A DNA stretch of 64,000 nucleotides, taken from the NCBI GenBank assembly GCA_022385755.1, contig MU278359.1, positions 434,001-498,000 of the forward strand, in the 5' to 3' direction. Every line of letters starts with the position of its first letter. Position 1 is the first letter of the stretch. The notes beneath the pieces were generated by a model. That model was given only the letters and a program-made list of their open reading frames with translations. It was not told the DNA's origin and made no database searches. This document shows positions 23,501 through 35,343 of this stretch, piece after piece. The translations under genes were made by a program, and so were the position numbers. This DNA is from Trametopsis cervina (taxonomy: Eukaryota > Basidiomycota > Agaricomycetes > Polyporales > Irpicaceae).

Positions 23501-23975
23501 TATAGGGATTTTGAGCTTACACCTGTCGTACTGCCTGGAGAACATGATCGGCTTGTTGAGTCAGGTAGGGTCCTTGGAACGGACGTGGACTATAAGGGCC
23601 TCGAAATGTATCCCAAGACATAGACATATCCTGCAGAGAATATAAGATTAGTCATGAAGACTCGCCGCAGAATCTACGCACCATGGGAGCATAACGTCGA
23701 CGAATCGCTTCTTTCCAGAGGTCGTTTCGCGGGTTAGGAAGCCCAACATTTGCTTCAACCCGAGATTCTGCCCACTGCTCATCGCCATGAGAGCTTAACG
23801 GTTCTTTCTCGGGCGGGTTTGCATCCCTCTTCCCTGACTTGAACGTGTCGAGTATCGGGTTCTGCGGTTTTTCGGGTAGCTGAGGAATATGGAATCTAGA
23901 CCAAACTGGATAAAGTTCTGGTAAAGTTATAGTCTCTCCCACAATGGGATCCAGAAAGGGAAGTTCATGATCCAT
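20574..23975 (-). CDS. Gamma-tubulin complex component (Spc97/Spc98 family, GCP5/6-like)
   Basis: Ten exons sum to 980 residues: 23975-23682, 23630-23521, 23470-23261, 23221-23138, 23082-22887, 22831-21574, 21519-21513, 21458-21340, 21289-20817, 20765-20574. GCP proteins build the ring that nucleates microtubules at the spindle pole body. The N-terminal GRIP1 region shows LVRRFLVIGTLLRRIDMLV, then HAFTHATSSILD. FFQETFCRALVRSRKSLKLL follows. The C-terminal GRIP2 part has ALDFLYMNYRPPP, RLFLFNLRLLRVENVIKALF and TRQNMQDGNEGHFRFTDVF. Length and divergence suggest a GCP5/GCP6-type subunit rather than GCP2/3, but this is uncertain. The model includes a 7-nt exon, or alternatively keeps a 54-nt in-frame intron. 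The gene is divergent from DBF4, 340 bp apart. Confidence 0.87.
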
Positions 23976-24314
23976 GATTCAAACAGAGACCATACCCTCG
24001 CAAGCTTGTCCAGCCTGACTGTCGCCGTCAAGCCTTGCAATGCTACTTGACGCTGCACTAACACGACACGGTCAGGTGATCACTTATGAATCACGAGCCC
24101 TGTTACGCGCATGTTGATCTCGCGTGACCACATCTTCACTAACGTCACGCAAGAGGCGTGTCTCCGCACACAACCACCATTGCACGCACACCCCTCACTC
24201 GTCGGCGTCGGCATCCTTGTCGCGCCTACTTGTGAGTACACTGCACGCAACGTCAGAATACGCGTAGGGTTTTCTTGGTTATTGTCGTGCGGTGATCTCC
24301 GAAGTGCAGTACCA
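23976..24314. promoter_or_regulatory. Shared divergent promoter of the GCP gene and DBF4, with an MCB box
   Basis: 339 bp between start codons. ACGCGT (24260-24265) lies 50 bp before the DBF4 ATG, fitting G1/S expression. No TATA element is clear. Confidence 0.45.
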
Positions 24315-26306
24315 ATGTCGACCTCAACGCGCAACCCACTATCCAGTCGGTCGCTCACGAACCACACCTCTGTTTCTACCTCATCGATACAGAGTGCTCT
24401 GCGTAAGTCTTCGTCCGCCAAGCGTGCTAGATCACCAGATCCAGGAGAAGGCCTTGTTGTCAAGCGGAGCAAAGCCCTCATTGAGAGTTCGCGTCAAGCC
24501 GTGGCTGCACGAGATGAAATCCGAAGGAAAGAGTATAAGGAGCCGAAGGAAGAGCGCGACCGCAGGCGTATCGAACGAGAGGAAGAATTTCGCATTAAAT
24601 ACACGCGTGCTTTTCCCAACTGGGTGTTCTACTTCGACCTCGATGCCGACGCGCCCGAAACTGCTGCTGTACGGAAGGAGATGGAGAAGATGGTGCATAC
24701 TATGGGTTCTGTGAGTATTAATCTTCTTGGAAACGTCTCGCATGTCTCACAGGACCGCAAAGCGTACCGAGGACTTTTTCTCCAAAGATGTCACCCATGT
24801 TATTGTCACCACCTTCGACGATGGCCCCGTGAATAAGGAGAATCACAAATCTCGAGGTGGACAAAGAAATGCTGCCAGCCTACTCAGCCCGATTAAGCTG
24901 AAAAAGTTAGTCGCTGTCTAGGAGACTGATTCTGACTGCTCACATACTCAACAGATCCGCTGCCGACAGTCAGGTATCTGAGCTGGTCAAAAAGGCACTA
25001 AGCTTTGACATGAAAGTCTGGTCTGCGGATAAACTTCGAAGCGTTCTTGAACGTTGTCTCCCTCTTCCTTCCGGACCTTCAGGCTTGAATTCGACATCAG
25101 TGCGAGGGCTCTCGCAGCCTGCCAAAGAACGGTCTCTCACGCGGTTGCTGGAAAACGAGCGGATACATGGTACGACTGAGCGTGACCCTACGCAGAAGCG
25201 ACACGACTTCGTCTACTTCTCGAAGAATAGCTACTTCGTCCTCGTTGAAGACATGCGCCAAGAACTCCAGACGCTCATTGCGCTTGAATATCCCATCTCA
25301 AAGTCTCGTGACGGGAAAGAGAGAGGCTCTTGGCCCGTACTGCACTGCCATCCCCTAGCAAGGGGGCCATTCGTGGAGTATGACGAGAAAGAGAACCGCA
25401 GACGCGAGAGGGCTGAACGTGCGGAACAGGAGCGCGAAGAAGACCTCGCTCGTCGGAAGGCAAAGTTGCGCGAGCAGGAGAAACGAAGGAGAGCACAAGA
25501 GGAAGCGCAGAAGAAAGGGGACCTTCGCCGCACAGTCTCTATGCAGAACATGCGTAGACGAGCCTCGATGGGTGAAACAGCACTGGAAGGTCTCATTGAC
25601 CTCGACGACGACTTTGAGGGCGACCCTGATTCGGCCGCTGCGTCGGGATACCTTGCATCTGGCAACTACGTCGCAGCTTCGGGCAACAGCGTCGGTATCA
25701 CGTCCACTACTGGGACAACCTCAACTGCAGGTCTATCGTTACGAACTTTGCAGCTGCCTCGGAACATTGCGGGCAAACTCAATAGACAGGTCGTAACCTC
25801 TCGCAGGCTATCTCATGTTGCACCTACTATCGGAAAGGAGAACTCTATGGGTCCGCCAACTACCATCCCGGACCGTCCTCAACGTTTGCTGAGGAAAAGT
25901 AGAAGTACCAACACTATGCGCTTACCCAAACGAGACGAGGGTTCGAAGCCAGGTTACTGTGAGAGTTGTCGGCTCAAGTTCGAGGACTTTAAGGAGGTAC
26001 GTCTAATCTATTACCGTGCAGAAGCAACGCAGACTGATCCCCTCAACTTAGCATATATACTCCAAGAAGCACAGGAAGTTTGCACAGGACGATGCCAATT
26101 TCGCCAATCTTGACCACGTATTATCTAGGGTCAAGCGGCGAACGCAGGAAGAAGTACGAGCTGAAAGAGAGGGATGGGAGCTGCAGTCTGAGCAACACTC
26201 CGACGGAGAGGCAGACGAAGATGAGGACCTGATCATGGATGCTCACGAAGACTCCAGTGACGACGTCAAGTGGCAGGAGTGGCTTGACGTTTCGGCCGTC
26301 CCTTAG
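24315..26306 (+). CDS. DBF4: DBF4-type regulatory subunit of Cdc7 kinase (DDK)
   Basis: Four exons (24315-24710, 24763-24905, 24955-25996, 26052-26306) give 611 residues. Dbf4 activates and targets Cdc7 to phosphorylate MCM at origins. Motif N (a BRCT-like region) reads MGSRTEDFFSKDVTHVIVTT across the first intron. Motif M is around KRHDFVYFSKNSYFVLVED to SWPVLHCHP. Motif C is a CCHH zinc finger, GYCESCRLKFEDFKE joined to HIYSKKHRKFA, with Cys-x2-Cys and His-x5-His split by the last intron. The junction at 25996/26052 is needed to complete it. The long charged run EKENRRRERAERAEQERE is probably helical. The start at 24315 was chosen because upstream codons lack similarity and context suits it. 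The tail is strongly acidic and ends EWLDVSAVP. Confidence 0.92.
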
Positions 26307-26593
26307 ACAGTTGCATTGCACGACCCCCGCTTCTTATGCTGGCTTGCCATTGTTTGCCAAACTTTATTCTCGCTACGCCTTTGCTGCTCTTTGGTTTTCT
26401 CGCTATGTTCGTTCTCATCATGATCCAACATCACTGCACTCTTTCATAAACTGTCGTTGCACTGACACTCATGCTCTTGATTGTTATGTATTCGTAGCAT
26501 ACCCACAACACACATTCTCCCCACCTCGCATTCACCATTTTATATTATTACTCTCACACCCGTCCGTTTATAAAGATGCCATGCGTTTATGTA

Positions 26594-27678
26594 CTACATA
26601 ATCATGACAGTCAACAGCACCGCGTTGCCATCCACGGAAATATCTGTCAGGAGTACATGAGGATGACCGGTGTGTAGGTTAACTCTAGAGAAAACCGTAC
26701 CGTGATTCACGTTATTACTGCCTGCAGGCATCACCCCTGTGAGATTCTGCGCGGTGGTGTTGTACGTAGTCCCATTAAAGGTCTTCTGGCCAATGGCACC
26801 TTTCACGAAGAAGTCTCTAATGTCCGACCAAGTGAGCAATTGTCAATGTTTTGGTGACACATGGATCGGCTGACTCACCTTCCTCGGTTATAACCATCCG
26901 CGGAAATGGTGTGGTTATGCAGGACGTTCAACTCTGAAGACACTCTGAGCGAGCACTGTAAGTTGTTCCATGTTGGGACATAATTTGAGTAGTAACCACG
27001 CACGCAAGGAATAAGGCCCCGCTATTAGCAAGCGTTCCATTCTGACGATAAACGCTGTTCTCGCAGATTCCAACGTCAGTGATTATCTGGACGCGACCTC
27101 AACGAGGCCATAAGCTGAAAACATACCGGAAATGGTTTCCACCGATCAGCTGCTCAATGCACACCCCGGTGGCGACGTTGCCGAAGTGCTCGCGCAGCTC
27201 AAACAGAGCTGGCTGTGGCGGGTTTCCGTCGCCCAGGAGCGCGATCTGGGGCTGACTACTACTGGCAAAGCTTATACAATCTGTGGAGCTATTATCAGGA
27301 ATCATCAAGTTGCGCGTCAGTACCGAACGTTGCGCGTGAAGGTCCTGAGTGTGACGAAGGTCGCACGCACAATCCGATAGCCCGAGCGTATTGCACGATC
27401 CCGTCGTCTGTTAGGACCTCTGGCGATGAAGTTCCTGCGATAATTACCTGGACGCGGCAGGATGTGTTCGTTGGATAATTTGGTGGCGACAGAAATGGAC
27501 AACTCACGTTCAGCGGCTCGCCTGGACCTCGGTCGTTGGGATCAAACGACGCAAAGAAGGATCCATTCCTGTCTGTGGGGTTGAAGAATGGCGTGTCGCT
27601 CCGCCTCTGGAACGAATGGTGAGAGCGTGCGAGGAGGGGCAGAGCTAGAGTCGCCCATAGAACTAGGAGGGCAAGCAT
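26594..27678 (-). CDS. Secreted protein of a basidiomycete family, copy A
   Basis: Spliced from about seven exons between 27678 and 26594. It starts with a signal peptide (MLALLVLWATLALPLLARS). Characteristic segments follow: DPNDRGPGEPLN, VIIAGTSSPEVLTDDGI, CIEQLIGGNHFRVYRQNGTLANSGALFLAVSSE, NHTISADGYNRGR, TTYNTTAQNLTGV-type and DISVDGNAVLLTV. The same segments in the same order, with introns at the same places, occur in the plus-strand gene at 41667-42684, so the two are paralogues. Several Asn-x-Ser/Thr sites fit secretion. I know such proteins only as conserved secreted proteins of mushrooms without assigned activity. It lies 1 kb from the end of the tyrosinase array. Splice sites were set by matching the two copies. 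Confidence 0.75.
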
Positions 27679-28738
27679 TGTGACGACTGGAGATACTGTC
27701 CTCTCGATAAGAGACTGGTAATATAAGCTGTCGCGTTCACAGCGCTGCGCACTAAATGACAGGTACTATCATGCACGGCTGTGGGAAGGAAGAACCAAGT
27801 ACCGTGGGCGACGATGAAGCGAATTAGCCAAACCCAGCCAGGCATCCGCCGCCCACGCACGCCGCATCTTTACCTTTCGGACGGAATTTGAGGTTTGATA
27901 ATGTCAACGATCAACAGCTGTAACTATTGGTCACATCTGTGGGACGTCCTGAAAGGAGTGGCGAGCTTTGCGCTCACCGGCGCTTTAGCTTGTTTTCCCG
28001 CGGTCTCTGGTGTTGCCCATTCTCAATGCGCCTGGGTAAACAAAGTCGGGACGCACACAATCCAAACATTCAATACTGATGGAAAACGGATCTGAACAGG
28101 CAACAGAATCTGCTTATCTTTGGATTTGTGTACTGGGTATCATAGCTTTACATAGGTTTCCTCATCAAGACGTGTTCCGCTGTCGGTGCTGAGATCCAGC
28201 CAAAGATCCCGCAGTCCTTCATAACTGTTGAGGGTCGCTCCGTGCGATCGTGATCGTAAGCGATGGACTTCAAGCCAGTGCCTGCCCAACATATTTATTC
28301 GGCAAACTCGGAGGACCCACCAAGGTCATCATTGACCAGGTTTCTGCACGACGTCTCGTAGTCCAGTGTCAAACTCAGCATCCTACTTGCAGTGAATCAC
28401 TTGGCTTGTGGGGGTTGCCATACTCGCTATCAAGTACCATGAATATATATCGGTCCCGCTGAGCCTTTTCTATGCTTCCCTGCGACGACGACGCCACGCC
28501 CGCCTTGACTCGGACCAGCGCTGGGGCAAACCAACTTACTCATGCTTATGGATCAAATTCTTGCTGATTTCCCAGTGAGTGGTCAGTTGTGCGAAAGACG
28601 ACGTTGCCATTGTTGATAGTAGTACACATTTATAAGTACATGTCGAGGCGTTCTACCAGTCGGGCGGACCCTGGTAAGTGCATGAGTGACGTGAGCAGAG
28701 AACAAACGGCTCACTTTACTATACAAACTGTCGTTCGT
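27679..28738. other. Intergenic, promoter of secreted copy A and 3' flank of tyrosinase 1
   Basis: About 1.06 kb. Contains short ORFs (27895-28095, 28250-28462) without recognisable features. Nothing supported. Confidence 0.5.
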
Positions 28739-30870
28739 TCAAGCAGGAACAGCATACCCGCCGAGTCTGCCGTGAGTGACGCCGTGGTGGAGCTCAAGCT
28801 CGTCACGCCATGGCTCTACACCGCCGCGGCGCGTAGTACCTCCCACGTGAACTGTGGCCGAATGGACCTTGACCTCGAGAGATGGCACCTCCGCTAGAGG
28901 CACCTCAGCTCCGTCAATCTGGGAAATCGTATGCTAGGTCAGCTACAAGCTCATGAATGCGGTACATAGACGACATTACCAGAGCGACACGCCAGCGCAT
29001 GTGGGAGGTGAGATACTCAGTAATAGCCTCGACGTTGTTGATATCTTTGCCCCTGTCCAGCAAATCCTCTGCACCCATTCATGAGCATCGCAGCTAGCTA
29101 CACAAAGGCGCGAATATGGGACATACCAGTCAAGAAGACCTGGCCATTGATCTTGACGTTCTCCGCCGAGAGCCGGTTACAGTTCGCGCACTCCTTCCTG
29201 TCGTTCTTGAAGATAGCGACGGTGCCAATCTCGTCGTCATGAGTGAGCCAGTCGATAGGGCTCCCGGTCGGCTCGTCGTGCGAGAGGAAGACGTGGACAT
29301 AGCCGCTGTACGGGAGGTCATCGGTGTTGATCGCGACGTGCGCGATCCACACGCGGTAGTCGTCAGTCACCGCCGCCGCCTGCAACGCGTCAGTCGATGC
29401 CTCCGACCCGCCAAACGCTGCCGCAGATACGTCAGAGCCCCCGCGCGTCTCGCCCCCGGCTCGCGGCACTCTGAACGTAGGGCCGTAGAGACGCTCGATT
29501 TCCTCAAGGACGATCTGCTTCAGCTCGCCCGGGCTGACGTCGCGGGCGGGGTACTCTGGGTAGCGGTTCCCGACGGTACGAGTGTCGTATGTCTTGTCAG
29601 ACGTCCAGAACGTGCTGTCGTTGATGTGGAACGGCAACAGCTCCGTCTTCTCGCCAGGACTGGAGCCGGAGGCGGCTGGGACCCTGCTGCCAGGGTTCAC
29701 TGCCAGCCAGAGGGCCAACAGCCGGTCGACCTTCAACGTTTAATTCAGTATAGGTCGCGCAAGCAACGCGTGCAAAAGGCTGAAACACTGACGTTGAGGT
29801 GGTGGTACCAGAAGATGGGATCAAACCCTGCTACAGCGACGGAACTCATGTGTCCGCCGTCGCCGAGAATGTTGTGGAGCGTGTCGTGGACGCCCTCGAG
29901 GCTGGTGTTGCTGCCGCCCTGGACGGCGTTCGACATACGCTCCCACGTCTTCGTGAAAATGAGCAGATCGTAGACGCGTGCACGGAGCTGCCTGTACTGC
30001 GCGCGCAATTGCCTGTGTATCGGTGATGAGTTCGAATACTGTCATATCTCTGGCACCGTCACTCACTTCTGCAGTCTCTCTTTTTGGCTCTTGTCCGTCG
30101 CTTGAGGCTTCTCAGGGTTGGGCGGGTTCCGGATCGTCTGAGGCCACACGCTGTAAGGGCGGTTGAACCCGTACGACGCAATGTCGTGCTGGAAACGGTA
30201 TGCCTGGAGAGGATTGACGATCTCAGCCGCAGCGGCTAGCGGTGGCACAAATACGGAGATCTTCTCGTCGAAAAGCTTTGGGGGAAGCTCCGGGGACGCA
30301 GCCCAGTCCCAGTACCTGCATGCTCGCGAATTAGTCTATATGTATGCGGCGGAGAGATACCGATGCGCACGGGAGACGAAGTTTGAGCGCCGCTGCGCGG
30401 AACACTTCCTTGGTCTTGGGGTCTGTGTACTTTTCTGCGATGGTCTGCGCCTCCTTCTGGACCGCTTGCTGTATCAAAATGTGTTAGCTTGTCTCACACG
30501 GTGCAACGAACAGAAGCGAGTAGTACCTCGAGGAGCAACGCATACGTGCGGTGCCAGGTGGGGAAGAGGACCGTCCTGTGAGCGCAGTAGCCCGAGCTTA
30601 TGTTGTCGCCGACGTTGTCCCACGGCACGTAGGGCATGCCATGGATCCCTGGTAAGCCAGTCAGCGACGCATCGAATAGACGTTTCCCGCGTGAAGCGTA
30701 CCGGCAATTTGGAAGAAGCTCGTTCGAGCCTGCTCGTCCATGCGCTGGATGTGATCGAGCGCGAGGATGTAGAGGTTGAAGACCTCAGGCTCTTTGTCGA
30801 TGAGGTCCTCTATCCTGGGCCGGACCTCGACGCGACCGGGGAAGCCGACGATATGATAGTGTTGCGACAT
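28739..30870 (-). CDS. Tyrosinase 1 (type-3 copper polyphenol oxidase)
   Basis: Eight exons (30870-30702, 30648-30527, 30468-30371, 30315-30067, 30012-29793, 29730-29127, 29068-28980, 28918-28739) give 576 residues. It oxidises mono- and diphenols to quinones in melanin or browning pathways. CuA ligands are H59 (GIHGMPY), H80 (YCAHR) and H89 (TWHR); C78 in C-A-H is placed to form the Cys-His thioether of fungal tyrosinases. CuB ligands are H255 and H259 (GVHDTLHN) and a His of FWYHH (283/284). The linker ends near LYGP, where activation cleavage occurs in relatives. The C-terminal domain has YRVWIAHVAINTDDLPYSG and the Cxx[10 protein letters not shown] linked to copper loading. No signal peptide, so cytosolic, as in mushroom enzymes. 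It is the most diverged of the three copies and has a Gly/Ala-rich linker insertion. Confidence 0.93.
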
Positions 30871-31522
30871 TTGACTTGGGTAGCTGTGATGAGTGTAGGG
30901 AGAGAGCTATGTGCTAAGGAGAGAGCTGTGTGTATTTCACGGGCCTCTATATATGCGTCCAAGGCGTTACCAGACAGAGCATTTACGTCCTGTGTACCCC
31001 CTACCATGGAGCCGACCTGATGCCTCGTCCTCGCGCGCAAAACAGAGTTGGAGCAGCGCCCAGCCACAGGATACTGACAATAAATGCCTCACGCTTCTCG
31101 CGCGAACTTTGCGAGACGTTTTTATGGAACAATGCGAGGAATGGTAGCTCGATGGCTTGTTCAGTCCAGTTGACGTAGGATCCTTCGTGCCAGACAAATA
31201 CTTGGCTGCACCAAGGTCAACTTCATAATCTGGTGACCTGGAGCAACGCTCACGGCAGAGTCAGGTGGAAACGAGCTTCTAAGCAATCCATCCATTTCCT
31301 GCTGAAGGCGTGGAACATGTGGCGGTATATTGGCGAGGATTCAATAGAAGCGGGTCGCTGGAATGCTGGAGGCGCACTGCGCACGAAAAGCCCGGTTCTG
31401 AATTTGCAATGTGCATGCGAATAGAGTGAGGCTCTGGAGCACTGGCCAAGAGGCTGACTTGCAGCGTTTATCGAGGATCTACAGCCGACGGTGGGTCTGT
31501 GCGCGAACCGTGCCTAGGCGAT

Positions 31523-32116
31523 GCGACAAGGTTCCCTGTAGAATGTCTCCGCTCGGGTAACGTACATCGTCGGCGCTGTAGGCGCAGCAATAATCCTGAA
31601 GGGGATCTGGGGGACCCATGATGAGGGTCATGACCCTCAGCGCGCAGAAAAAGTGGCTGATGATGTGGCCTGTATTGCATCTTGATCATCTTCACAGCTT
31701 GGCGGTAGACCTTTTGAGCATCTGAGATACCCTCGCCAATATATGGTATGTGAAGATATGGAAGCGCGACAGGAGGGAGGTTCATGGTGGTGATGATCCA
31801 ACTTCTACCGAACCTATATTCGGACTTATTGCAACTCCGCTCCCCCATACGAAAACCAATCAGCGCGGGCTCAGCACATGTGCCAACTGTCTATGAATCT
31901 CATAATGATAGATTCATTGTTTTGCATAGCATATTATGTCACAGAGTGATTTATCGAACTTTTTTTTTTTTACAATTATACGACTGGTTTAACAACTATA
32001 CCTCTGAATTAACACGATGACAACCTAACCCGGAGTCAAGAGTCCTGCAAACGGGCATCGTAGACGAACAAGACACCCCGCGACTGACTTCACGGGAGGG
32101 GGGGTCAACTGATCCT
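31523..32116. repeat. Duplicated intergenic block, copy 1
   Basis: Long colinear similarity to 35344-35970, for example shared GTCGGCGCTGTAGGCGCAGC-like and CCCCCATACGAAAACCAATC stretches, on the 3' side of tyrosinases 2 and 3. The copies differ by substitutions and small indels. They mark a tandem duplication unit. Confidence 0.85.
31622..31639. promoter_or_regulatory. Perfect 18-bp palindrome, copy 1
   Basis: TGAGGGTCATGACCCTCA, fully self-complementary. The identical sequence recurs at 35440-35457. Could be a dimeric transcription-factor site or a cruciform; function unknown. Confidence 0.5.
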
Positions 32117-34210
32117 TCAGACGGAGTAACCGCCAACCTTGCCGTGTGTCACGGAGTGGTAAGTTTCGTACTCGTCACGCCAGGGCTGCGCGCCGCCGCC
32201 GCTACGCATAGCGCCTCCAGAGTGGACATTCGCGGACTGCACCTTGACCTCAAGAGATGGCACATTCTCCACAGGAATTTCTGTTCCGTCGGCCTGTGAT
32301 GTGCGTGGAATACGAGTAGCATGAGCGCGACAAATGCGAGGAAATAAGAACATGCCTACCAGAGCACAGCGCCAGCGCAGGCTCGTCTTGAGATACTGCT
32401 GTACGGCTTCGACTTTGTTGACATCGTGGCCCTTCTCCACTAGGTCCTCTATAAAGCATTACTTTAGACATATCGCGTAGGAGACGTGAGAACCGTGATG
32501 TTACCGGTCAGAAAGACCTGCCCATTGATCTTCACATTCTCTGCCGAAAGTCGATTGCAGTTCGCGCAAAGCTTGCTCTCGTTCTTGAAGATAGCGACCA
32601 CGCCAACTTCGTCCTCGTGAGTGAGCCAGTCAATAGGGTTCCCCTTCGGCTCGCCTTTGCAGAGGAAGACATGGACGTAGCCGCTGCGCGGGTATTCGTC
32701 CGTGTTTATGGAGATGTTGACAACCCAGTCCCGGTAATTGTTCGTAAGAGAAGTTTGCTCTGGCTCATCAGTGGTAGAAGTGGCGATGCGCGCCACTCCA
32801 GAGGTCTTGAATTTTGGACCGTACAACTTCTCGACGTGATCGCGAACGATCTCTTTCAACTCGGCAGAACTAACATCCTCCGCAGGGTACTCTGGATAGC
32901 GGTTCCCCACAGCGCGGCCATCGTACGTCTTGTCCGAGGTCCAGAAGGTGCTGTTGTCGATGTGGAATGGTGTCAGTTCTGACTTCTCGTTGGGGCCAGA
33001 TCCGGATGGAACTCTGCTATCTGGATTCAAAGCCTGCCACAGTGCCAAGAGGCGGTCGACCTGTAGGACCCTTGAAAGATCAGTGCGCTGGTAACGGATA
33101 ATAGAGACGATGTACTGACATTGGCATGGTGATACCAGAATATTGGGTCGAATGCAGCGACTGGGACGTTGCCCATGTGGCCACCATCGCCGAGGATCAC
33201 GTGTACGGTATCGTGAACACCTTCGAGACTGCTGGCACTTCCGCCCTGCACCGCGTTCGACATGCCCTCCCAACTATCTGTGAACATCAGCATGTTGTAC
33301 ACTCGTGCACGGAGTTGCCTATGCTGCGCGCGCAACTGCCTATAAAATATACGTTCGTTCTGAGTGATGTCACAGGGCTACAAAGCTACTCACTGCTGCA
33401 GCCGGTCTGGTTGACTCTTGTCATTCACATTGGGTTTCGCAGCGTTGGGAGGGTTGCGGATAGTCTCTGCCCACACAGTGAAGGGCTCGTGGAACCCATA
33501 CGACGTTGCCGTATTGTTCTGGAAACGATAGGTGTATAAAGGGTTGTCGATTTGAGTCTGGTTAGCTAGCGGCGGTAACGAGACGGTAATCTTCTCGTCA
33601 AAGAGCTTGGGAGGAAGTTCTGGGGACGCAGCCCAGTCCCAGTATCTGAGGAAAAATACGCTCAGTCTCTTGTAAGCAAACACACAATATGAATTGTGCA
33701 CATACGGGAGACGGAATCTCTGCGCGGCTTTGCGAAATACATCCCTAGCTTTTGTGTCTGTATACTGTTCGGCGATAGCCACGGCCTCCTTTTGGAGGAC
33801 TTGCTGTTATCCGAACTGTAAGTACGGCCGCTCGCGAGTGATAATAAGGGAGGTACCTCAAACAGCAGCATATATACACGATGCCAGGTCGGGAAGACGA
33901 CGGTCCTGTGTGCGCAATATCCGTCATCGACTTGGTCGCCGACATTATCCCACGGGATGTGGGGTAGACCGTGGATAGCTAGTGTTGTGTATAGTCAGTG
34001 AAGTCAGTCACACATATACGGCTCCGCGGAGAGATACGCACCAGAGATCTGGAAGTAGCTAGTGAGCTGGCTCTCATCCATCTTCATTATCTTGTCGAGA
34101 GCGAGGATGTAGAGGTTCCAGACGTCGGGCTCGTTGTCAGCGATGTGCTGGACGTCATGGCGGACCTCGACTTTGTCTGGAAAGCCTACAATCTCGTAGA
34201 ATTTGGACAT
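32117..34210 (-). CDS. Tyrosinase 2 (type-3 copper polyphenol oxidase)
   Basis: Same eight-exon layout as tyrosinase 1, about 560 residues. Exon 1 is 34210-34042 (169 nt in both); exon 6 is 33060-32505. CuA motifs are [20 protein letters not shown] and TWHRVYM. CuB motifs are [11 protein letters not shown] and FWYHHANV. The C-terminal domain has [23 protein letters not shown] with its CxxC, and ends KVGGYSV. All copper ligands and the Cys of the C-A-H bridge are present, so it should be an active latent tyrosinase in the cytosol. It is clearly closest to tyrosinase 3, with which it also shares promoter and downstream DNA. The residue after the first CuB His is Asp, as in tyrosinase 1; the residue after the second is Val, unlike Asn in the other two. 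A TATAAAA box precedes it. Confidence 0.92.
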
Positions 34211-34270
34211 GTCGCAAAGGCTGAGAAGTGTTGTTCGGTAAGACGGGGATCCAGGAGGGACATGGGCGGG

Positions 34271-34361
34271 TTTTATACTCGCGGGGGCGTTGATGAGTCG
34301 AGGGTGCACACATCCGACCGTAGTTTGTCGTATGTCTGATAATGAATGGTAGCCTTTGTGC
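34271..34361 (-). promoter_or_regulatory. Promoter block of tyrosinase 2 with TATA box
   Basis: TATAAAA (34271-34277, minus strand) lies 61-67 bp before the ATG. Upstream, 34292-34361 is nearly identical to 38148-38220 before tyrosinase 3, including GAGTCGAGGGTGC and CACATCCGACCGTAGTTTG on the plus strand. Confidence 0.6.
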
Positions 34362-35343
34362 GCCGCCACGGGAAGCGAGTTGCTTCTGTGGCTGAGTGGG
34401 TGCTCAGTCAGCAGCCATATGAAGAGGCCTCAGCGCTGACGTCGAAGACCGTTTCCTGTCGTGCGCGACATTGATGCTGACTCGGCGGCGATGGAAGTCG
34501 GGCATCGGGCATCGGAAGCGTTCGCATTGGGTATGTGTGACGGCGGCGCAACGTCCGTAGAAGGCCTATGTGCGTGTTGTGTGAGCCAGCGACACCAGTA
34601 AACAGAAACATTCTCACCTGTAACGACAGTACACGGTTCAGCACCGCAGTATGGCATGCACGGCCAATATACACAAGTAACTCCAAGGAGATGCGGCGCG
34701 TATGCAAAGGAGGGAGCGAGACAAAGCTAAAAGGTTAGTGGTAAGCAGTCTCGTAGATGCGCGGCAAAGGACAAGTGATAACCCTATATCAGGCAATACT
34801 TCGCAGGTAGCGCGCGCCGAAGAAGAGGTCAATCGCTGTATTCGCAGATTGAAACATGGCTATTGAGGTCAGGTGGACCAAGATTCCATTGCTCGTGTGG
34901 TGGATACATAGACCAGCGAACACATCCAGACTAAGCCCCGGAAGCAGCCGTACGCTATTATCAACGTGTGCAGCCAACGTGAGCGGAAAGAGAACACGAT
35001 TCAGGTCTGTTGAACGGCAGCGAAAAAAGGGGCCTTTCGCGATGAGAGCGGCGAATACGCGATTGGAGGTTCAGGTGTAATTCGCTGTGTGTTCCTGTGT
35101 TGACGAACCGAATAGTTTCTGCTTCCTCTTGGAAGCTGACAAGGCGAGTGAATAGTTCTGTATCAAGAAAAGAAGGAGGTCAGAGGGGGACTCTTTTCAG
35201 GCAATAACAATGAGAGGGAACTTGCATAGCTGTCAGAAATGGTCAATGGCGCGTTGCGTTGTGCGGAATGGGATGTATTCTGCGTCTTTGGACATGTCAA
35301 AAGTCCGTGGCGGGGCGCGCATTACACAGCTCACAAACGCGCC

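Larger units (their letters stand above)
30871..32116. other. Intergenic between tyrosinase 1 promoter and tyrosinase 2 3' end
   Basis: A TATATAG-like TATA box (30947-30954, minus strand) lies about 78 bp before tyrosinase 1. The part 31523-32116 is a duplicate of 35344-35970. It has a perfect 18-bp palindrome and a T10 run at about 31961-31970. No coding feature. Confidence 0.6.

Noticed and set aside
29116..29973. 285-codon plus-strand ORF opposite tyrosinase 1
   Set aside because: Shadow of the high-GC tyrosinase exons; no domain, and it runs straight across tyrosinase splice sites.
30163..31020. 285-codon plus-strand ORF opposite the tyrosinase 1 5' exons
   Set aside because: Same reason; the opposite strand carries the copper-binding motifs.
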